A DNA stretch of 64,000 nucleotides. It comes from Pseudo-nitzschia pungens (lineage: Eukaryota > Bacillariophyta > Bacillariophyceae > Bacillariales > Bacillariaceae). The DNA lies in assembly GCA_037355855.1 (NCBI GenBank), contig CM074759.1, forward strand, positions 8,370,001 to 8,434,000, given 5' to 3'. Of this stretch, positions 60,431-64,000 are shown one piece after another. The position numbers were made by a program, and so were the translations under genes. Below the pieces are notes generated by a model. It was given only the letters and a program-made list of their open reading frames with translations, did no database searches and was not told the origin of the DNA. The number at the start of each line of letters is the position of its first letter. The first letter of the stretch is position 1.

Positions 60431-62294
60431 ATGAACAGAAGAAAATGCTTCAACAAGGCAATTGCGGCACAACTCGCGCTCATCGTCGCCCTGTTGACAG
60501 CGGTGGTTGTGACCTACTTTGTCCGGAACTCGAAGAAAGATGGACCCTCCACCGATATCGAATGGAATGCCAGAGATCACAAGGACGGACAAAGCCTGGG
60601 CCTCGCACTTTGAAGGTGCCGGACGCAACAACAGTAGCGGCAACGACGACGACGAGTTTAGATTTGCAACCATAGAAAAACCGGTGTCCACTGAGGAGAT
60701 CTATGCAGACGATGATTTCATTCGCACCGTCGAAGTGTACGATGACGAAGAGCCAAAAATTCTCTTCTCCCAAGCTAGACTTCCGATTTCCGCCGTGGAA
60801 TTCACGTCGTCTCCCACATTGCCGCCATCGTCACCACCCTCATCTACACCGACATCAACCCCGACATCAACACCTACCTCAACACCTACCTCAAAACCCA
60901 CGATGTCACCGTCATCACACCCATCGGTCTTTCCCAGTGCCATTCCGACCGAAGATAGTGGAATTTTCAACATTGTGTTCCAGGGTGGAGCCAGGAACCG
61001 ACAACCACCATCAAAGGAAACCCCGTCGGCGGATGGTGCAGCTACTTCTGCGCAGTACAACATAAGTTTCGACAACAAAGCGTCATCGCTTCGCAACGCT
61101 GTCCAAAACACGAGCAAACAAGTCCCTCCACACCTGGTCGGGACCCCGTTCCGGAAGGCCAAACAGCCGAAAACCGATTCACCGTCGAGCGTTCCTAGCG
61201 ACGGGCCGAGCCTGGTTCCTAGCTTCGTTCTCACCCCGTACTCCTTTTTTATCGCGAAACAACTCGAAACCGAAGAAACGCGAATGGATTCTCCCTCGAG
61301 CGTTCCGAGCGACGGGCCGAGCTTGGCTCCCAGCTTAGTTCCCACTCAACCCGAAGAAACGCCCGAATCAACGTCTCCCTCCCTGTCTCCAACGGACGAA
61401 CACTGCCCATTGCATCCCGGATTCGGTCGATGCGATGCGTCTCAGGACCATCGGATTTGCACCTACGACTACATCTACACGGGTTGTGATTGGAATGCCC
61501 TTTCCTGCACGCCGGCGATAAGCTGTCAGTGTTTGGGTGGTGCCTGGAAGTGTTCGGGAGACTTTGCGTCTCCCTGCCAGTACGAGGACGGAAATCCCCC
61601 TCCCGATGGATTGCCGTGGGGCAAGAGATGCGATCCGGCGATTCCGCTGCCCACCGCCCCGAAGATAACCGAATGCCCGGTTTCGTTCCAGCAAGGCAGG
61701 TGCGACCAGTACGAGGACAATCTTCGGTGCGACTACAACCACGTTTACAAGGGATGCGCCTGGGACACGATTGCCTGCTCTCCCGCCGTGGAATGCGAGT
61801 GCAAAGGGGGCAACTGGGAGTGCGAGTCGAGTTTCGTGGAACCCTGCGAGGTGTCGGAGGGAGTCGTTCTCCCGGAAGACCTGCCGTGGGGAAGGGTGTG
61901 CGATCCCGAAGAGGACCTCCCGGTGCCCAGCGAGATTCCCAGCGCGGCGCCAAGCACGGTTCCCCCGTCGCGAGAACCCAGCGGGACCCCCTCAGCGATG
62001 CCCGTTCCGCACCGGTCGGGGGTGTGCCCGGACACCTTCCAATACGGGGACTGCTCCCACGAGTACGCGAGCGATCTGACCTGCGCGTACGATCACGTCT
62101 ATCGGGGCTGCTCTTGGGAGGAGCTCGAGTGCTCCCCCAGCATCGAGTGCGTTTGCGATCACTGGTACGGGTACTGGAAGTGCGAGTCCGTCTTCGAGAA
62201 TTGCAGCGCCGACCTCTCGCGGACGGTCCCGATCGACCTGCCGGTGGGAGACGCCTGCGATCCATCGGCCGCTCTGCCGGTTCCGTCGGCGTGA
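60431..62294 (+). CDS. Type II membrane or secreted protein with three 10-cysteine modules (frame break near the N-terminus)
   Basis: The long frame 60519-62294 (no ATG before 60540) encodes an acidic segment, a P/T/S-rich stalk (repeats of PTST, then SSVPSDGPSLVPS twice) and three homologous modules at about 61399-61650, 61675-61910 and 62026-62270. Each has ten cysteines. Modules 1 and 2 share the exact spacing C-x8-C-x8-C-x8-C-x6-C-x5-C-x1-C-x6-C-x7-C and end PWG(K/R)xCDP; module 3 deviates slightly. The stalk plus disulphide modules imply an extracellular, glycosylated surface or wall protein. In a different frame, 60431-60613 encodes MNRRKCFNKAIAAQ and a hydrophobic anchor, LALIVALLTAVVVTYFV. 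This is what the long frame lacks, so one gene with a one-base break or unseen intron between about 60513 and 60610 is the best reading. The module matches no family that I recognise. Confidence 0.65.
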
Positions 62295-63542
62295 CGACGC
62301 TCCACGGAGAATGGAATGGACCGGAATGGAATGGAATGGAGTGGACCGGAAAAAAGAATCCAACGAAAGTCAATGGGACGGGACGAATGGCATGCACGGA
62401 ACGGGGTCCGACGACGGGCCTCCCGCACCGAATACAGTCGAACGAACGACCCCGCATTCGGGCAATGCGCTTCGTCAAAAACCCGAGCAACAAGCAAGCG
62501 AGTTACGGCTTGCTGTCCTTCCCTTTGCAACGACACAATAATGATTGCTCGAACCGTCGTTCCGGAAGCGAGCTCCCATTCGCGTTCCGCGCGAGCTGGT
62601 TCCGGAGTTCGAGTTTCCCCGTATTCTCGTTTCCCGATGCATTCGATTCGAAAGGGAAAGGCAGTGACGAGTTTGGATCTCCGATGGGCATCCGATGGGA
62701 TCGAAGCGCATTGGATCGGACCGTTCGAACTACAAGTAATAGCGAGGAGGAGGACCGCATTCGTCCGTCGCCGCGATCGCTCGCGCAATTCGTTTGACGG
62801 AATGTTTCGACGCGGCGTCCGCCATCGCGGCCCTCCGGTGTGCGACGCTTTCGGATCCTTGCCACAACCGTACTATCTAGAGCGCACAAGTTTTCTGCGA
62901 TGTTCATACTACTAGTATTATTGTTCAGTCTAAAATAAATAATATTGAGTCGAGAGCATGGCCACGTCGTACGATGTGCACGATCCATCCATCCATCCAT
63001 CCAAATTGCATACCTACCGTTCGTGTCGTTCAAAACCGTAAAGTAGGGATTGCTTTGGCCAGAAGGTGTATGCATGTATGTATGTATGTATGAATGAACG
63101 AAAATCAATGAATCAATGTATGAATGAATCAATCCATCTATCCGTGGATTGATTCGATCTAACAGAATCCGATCCGATTCGATCCACCCCGGTCCGAATT
63201 GGTGCGCACCAAACCAACAGTACTGCCCGCGAGAGAACGAACGATGCGGTTCGACCGACCGACCGCGACGACCAGGAGCGTTCGTATTCGTATTTCTCCG
63301 CGATGGTAATTACCCGCACTCCGCACCGCGCGCTCTTTGCGCCGACACCGGTTTCGGGGTCGACGACGAGACCCCGCGACGCGTCTCGCCGCTCGCGGAG
63401 AACCGCGGGCACCGAGGAACAAACCGGAAACGGAAATCGATTCGTTGGCATTCCCGGTAGGCGGTTCCGTCGCCGCGCAATACAACACAACAGCAACACA
63501 AAACAAAACTCCGTTGCTGCCGCCGCTGCTGCACGGTGCTAG
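62295..63542. other. Intergenic, nothing recognised
   Basis: Between convergent genes. It contains a GGAATGGAATGG run (62325-62345), CATCCATCCATCC (62985-63000) and TGTATGTATGTA (63073-63090). Long open frames on both strands here are a product of composition and show no domain. Confidence 0.45.
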
Positions 63543-64000
63543 CTAGAGACCGCCGATGGCCCCCAGCAGTTCCTCGATGGTGCCCGTCGCGCCGCCGCCG
63601 CTCTCGCCGACCGCTTCGTCTTCGTCTTGTTTTTCGCTCTCGGCGGCCCGGAGCTTGGATTGGTGCTTCTTTTCCTTTCGCTTGGCGTGCTTGAGATTCA
63701 GCCCCTGGGCCTCGATGGCTCTCGCCTCCTCGAGGGTGAACGTCCGGGCGTCCAGCGTGGTCGGCACGAACGTCGTCGGCACGAACGTCGTCGGCACAAA
63801 GGTGGTCGGCGCGTCCGTGTTTCCGGGAGTTGGAGCGGGCGTTGGGGTTGGTATGGGAGGCACCACGGTCGGCGCGAACGTGGTGGGCTGGAAGGTGGTG
63901 GGTTCCTCCGTGGCATCGGCGGGAACCGGCGCGGGAGTGGGAGAACCCGTGAGGGATACCGGCGACGGAGTGGGGGATGCCGGCGAAACAGTGGGAGACG
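63543..64000 (-). CDS. 3' part of a Pro/Thr-rich protein, cut by the window edge
   Basis: The minus-strand frame is open from the window end to a TAG at 63543. The first visible part is P/T/S-rich, with an (A/F)PTTFVP-type heptad-like repeat (TDAPTTFVPTTFVPTTF), like the mucin-type stalks of secreted diatom proteins. The end is helical and charged: TFTLEEARAIEAQGLNLKHA, then KRKEKKHQSKLRAAESEK, an acidic stretch, and a short hydrophobic tip IEELLGAIGGL. The start and any preceding domain lie beyond 64000, so the function cannot be judged. Downstream intergenic DNA is GC-rich. Confidence 0.65.
   Translation of the reverse strand, partial: SPTVSPASPTPSPVSLTGSPTPAPVPADATEEPTTFQPTTFAPTVVPPIPTPTPAPTPGNTDAPTTFVPTTFVPTTFVPTTLDARTFTLEEARAIEAQGLNLKHAKRKEKKHQSKLRAAESEKQDEDEAVGESGGGATGTIEELLGAIGGL

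Noticed and set aside
61249..62493. Minus-strand ORF of 414 codons opposite the Cys-rich modules
   Set aside because: Antisense of three clearly homologous modules; Arg/Ser/Pro-rich with no motif.

Overview
The window looks like nuclear DNA of a photosynthetic stramenopile, most probably a pennate diatom. The evidence is indirect. Spliceosomal GT-AG introns interrupt several housekeeping genes. Two enzymes (sulfite reductase, a thioredoxin-reductase-like flavoprotein) carry N-terminal presequences that end in an F-containing motif of the diatom plastid type. Many host proteins contain long N, D, T or Q runs. A retroelement GAG resembles the diatom CoDi/copia type. No prokaryotic operon, tRNA, rRNA or CRISPR array was seen.

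Layout. 1-5.4 kb: a three-exon SHAQKYF-type MYB gene (+) and a plastid sulfite reductase (-) with one extra base in a conserved part of its ORF. 7-10 kb: a pogo/DDE_1-type transposase (+) behind a tandem 186-bp repeat. 12.5-20.7 kb: NAA10 N-acetyltransferase (-, two exons), an unrecognised two-exon gene (-), a SET-domain protein with a C-terminal membrane segment (+) and a cytochrome-b5-like protein (-). 23-36 kb: a small secreted or plastid-targeted protein (+), a PH-domain protein (-), an SDR oxidoreductase (+, two exons) and a sterol-glucosyltransferase-like GT (-, two exons). 36-42.7 kb is gene-poor, AT-rich and full of repeats. 42.7-44.4 kb: a METTL21-type methyltransferase (-). 45-54.4 kb: a compound mobile region. 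54.8-64 kb: an MFS transporter (+), the thioredoxin-reductase-like flavoprotein (-), a surface protein with three 10-cysteine modules (+) and the 3' end of a PT-rich protein (-, cut by the window edge).

The most interesting part is 45-54.4 kb. A tyrosine-recombinase gene of Crypton type (-) faces a RusA-type Holliday-junction resolvase gene (+), with the two stop codons about 60 bp apart in the original arrangement. This would be a DNA element that encodes both a recombinase that forms Holliday junctions and an enzyme that cuts them. A 4,233-bp LTR retroelement with identical 422-bp LTRs, a GGAG(T) target duplication and only a GAG gene has inserted into the last codons of the recombinase gene. 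The displaced 3' end of the recombinase ORF is still readable on the far side.

A second repeat story lies in the intergenic DNA. Four copies of a roughly 100-bp inverted-repeat (MITE-like) family sit at 21.3, 29.2, 35.9 and 40.3/40.7 kb. The last copy is itself split by a 398-bp element with perfect 23-bp terminal inverted repeats and a 3-bp duplication. A short word (GTAAGGTTTAC and its complement) recurs through the intergenic DNA, several times as perfect palindromes.
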